A DNA stretch of 64,000 nucleotides from Merluccius polli (taxonomy: Eukaryota; Chordata; Actinopteri; Gadiformes; Merlucciidae): the NCBI GenBank assembly GCA_030340625.1, contig JAOPHQ010002847.1, positions 432,099 to 496,098 of the forward strand. Direction: 5' to 3'. Each line of letters begins with the position of its first letter. Positions within the stretch are counted from its first letter, which is position 1. Below the pieces are notes generated by a model. That model saw only the letters and a list, made by a program, of their open reading frames with translations, did no database searches and had not been told where the DNA came from. This document shows, piece after piece, positions 63,671-64,000 of the stretch. The position numbers were made by a program, and so were the translations under genes.

Positions 63671-64000
63671 ATCAATTAATTTTATATTTCTGCTTTGCGC
63701 TTATCATTCAGCTTCCAGCATTCACACGCGTTTTCTGCAGGAAATGCATTTTCTAGTTTGTTATTGAAATGTTTTAAGTTTAAATTATATTTACTAGAAT
63801 TAAGAATTTCTGTGTTGCACTTGTAATGTTTAAATTAGAATATAATAGTTGACCAGTGATATACAGTATATGTATGACGTAGTTTAATTGGCTGTTAGAT
63901 TTGGTAATCCCGCGAGGCAGTCGGAAGCCACTGGACCTTGGAGCAACACAGTCTTTTGACCTAGATAATTTAATTTAGCTTATAGAAAAGTCAAGAGTTT

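Larger units (their letters stand above)
62081..63756. mobile_element. Repeat-rich insertion in the BEL/Pao 3' LTR (family unassigned)
   Basis: Starts with AGTGTGAATGCTGGAGCATT, a near-palindrome repeated 56 bp later. It ends CCAGCATTCACACGCG...GCATTTTCTAG, which contains the complement of the start. The interior is built of tandem arrays: about 207-bp units (62,430-62,840), about 40-bp units with CAGCAGTGTTGCCAGAT (63,228-63,353) and CTACTACTTTCAG-type units (63,353-63,670). No transposase is recognised. The insertion point shows at most a 1-2-bp duplication. Confidence 0.75.
51618..64000 (+). mobile_element. BEL/Pao LTR retrotransposon (3' end beyond window)
   Basis: A LTR beginning TGTTGAAGCCATTTCTATGG occurs at 51,618 and again at 62,032. 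Between them in order are gag (DUF1759-like and zinc knuckles), a DUF1758-type aspartic protease, RT, the Pao A17 domain, an integrase zinc-binding and core domain, and a DUF5641-like end. That order is diagnostic for BEL/Pao. Many stops and frameshifts and four large insertions (52,122, 53,455, 57,904, 62,081) show that it is dead. It inserted into the Gypsy 3' LTR, so it is younger than the Gypsy copy. Confidence 0.93.
62032..64000 (+). repeat. BEL/Pao 3' LTR, interrupted and cut by window end
   Basis: First 49 bp at 62,032-62,080, then a 1.68-kb insertion. The LTR resumes at 63,757 (TTTGTTATTGAAATGTTTTA) and continues to the window end, matching 51,667 onwards. It has a small deletion (ATACAGTATATG against ATACCTGTATATG) and scattered substitutions relative to the 5' LTR. 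Confidence 0.9.

Noticed and set aside
63336..63767. Ser/Thr/Phe-rich + strand frames near the window end
   Set aside because: They are translations of the pyrimidine-rich minisatellite.

Overview
This is vertebrate, most likely teleost, genomic DNA. Exons with canonical splice sites are separated by introns full of (GT)n tracts, hAT, Harbinger and other DNA-transposon remnants. The second half is packed with LTR retroelements of types common in fish (chromodomain Ty3/Gypsy, BEL/Pao, and a retrovirus with a gamma-type envelope). The species cannot be determined from the sequence alone.

The layout from left to right is as follows. (1) 1-18,250 holds the 3' part of TTC17 (tetratricopeptide repeat protein 17) on the + strand: ten coding exons from 2719 to a stop at 17,006, then a 3' UTR. 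The exon phases join without conflict. The intron after the exon ending at 14,936 appears to use a GC rather than a GT donor. (2) 18,250-22,500 is intergenic with microsatellites and a 43-46 bp minisatellite. (3) About 22,640-27,330 is a heavily decayed Gypsy element whose right LTR is split by a 1,010-bp hAT element with a perfect 8-bp target duplication. (4) 27,840-30,300 has CpG-rich, promoter-like segments, including a TATA/MEF2 cluster and a group of four CCAAT boxes. (5) At 30,881-30,967 lies a hairpin containing both mature arms of miR-129. It sits downstream of TTC17, as MIR129-2 does in human, so this is a conserved linkage. (6) 31,000-34,760 is non-coding with no recognised gene.

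(7) 34,761-64,000 is a nest of retroelements. A chromodomain Gypsy element (5' LTR at 34,761-35,220) was hit by a hAT element (37,617-38,491) and by a complete young endogenous retrovirus (39,329-50,504) that landed in its integrase gene. Its 3' LTR is cut after 35 bp by a BEL/Pao element (51,618 to beyond the window end). The BEL/Pao copy in turn carries a TTAA-flanked element (52,122-53,022), a hAT element (53,455-54,658), another hAT element (57,904-59,718) that contains a smaller member of its own TIR family (58,856-59,274), and a repeat-rich insertion in its 3' LTR (62,081-63,756). Most boundaries are supported by target duplications read directly in the sequence.

The retrovirus is the most unusual unit. 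Its two 512-bp LTRs differ at only two positions that I found. It has a primer-binding site that looks serine-tRNA-like, and a single 1,803-codon gag-pol frame with an intact-looking reverse transcriptase, RNase H and integrase. I see no aspartic-protease motif and no gag/pol stop. Its envelope gene is split by a frame change between the surface part and the transmembrane part. No CRISPR array, tRNA or rRNA gene was seen.
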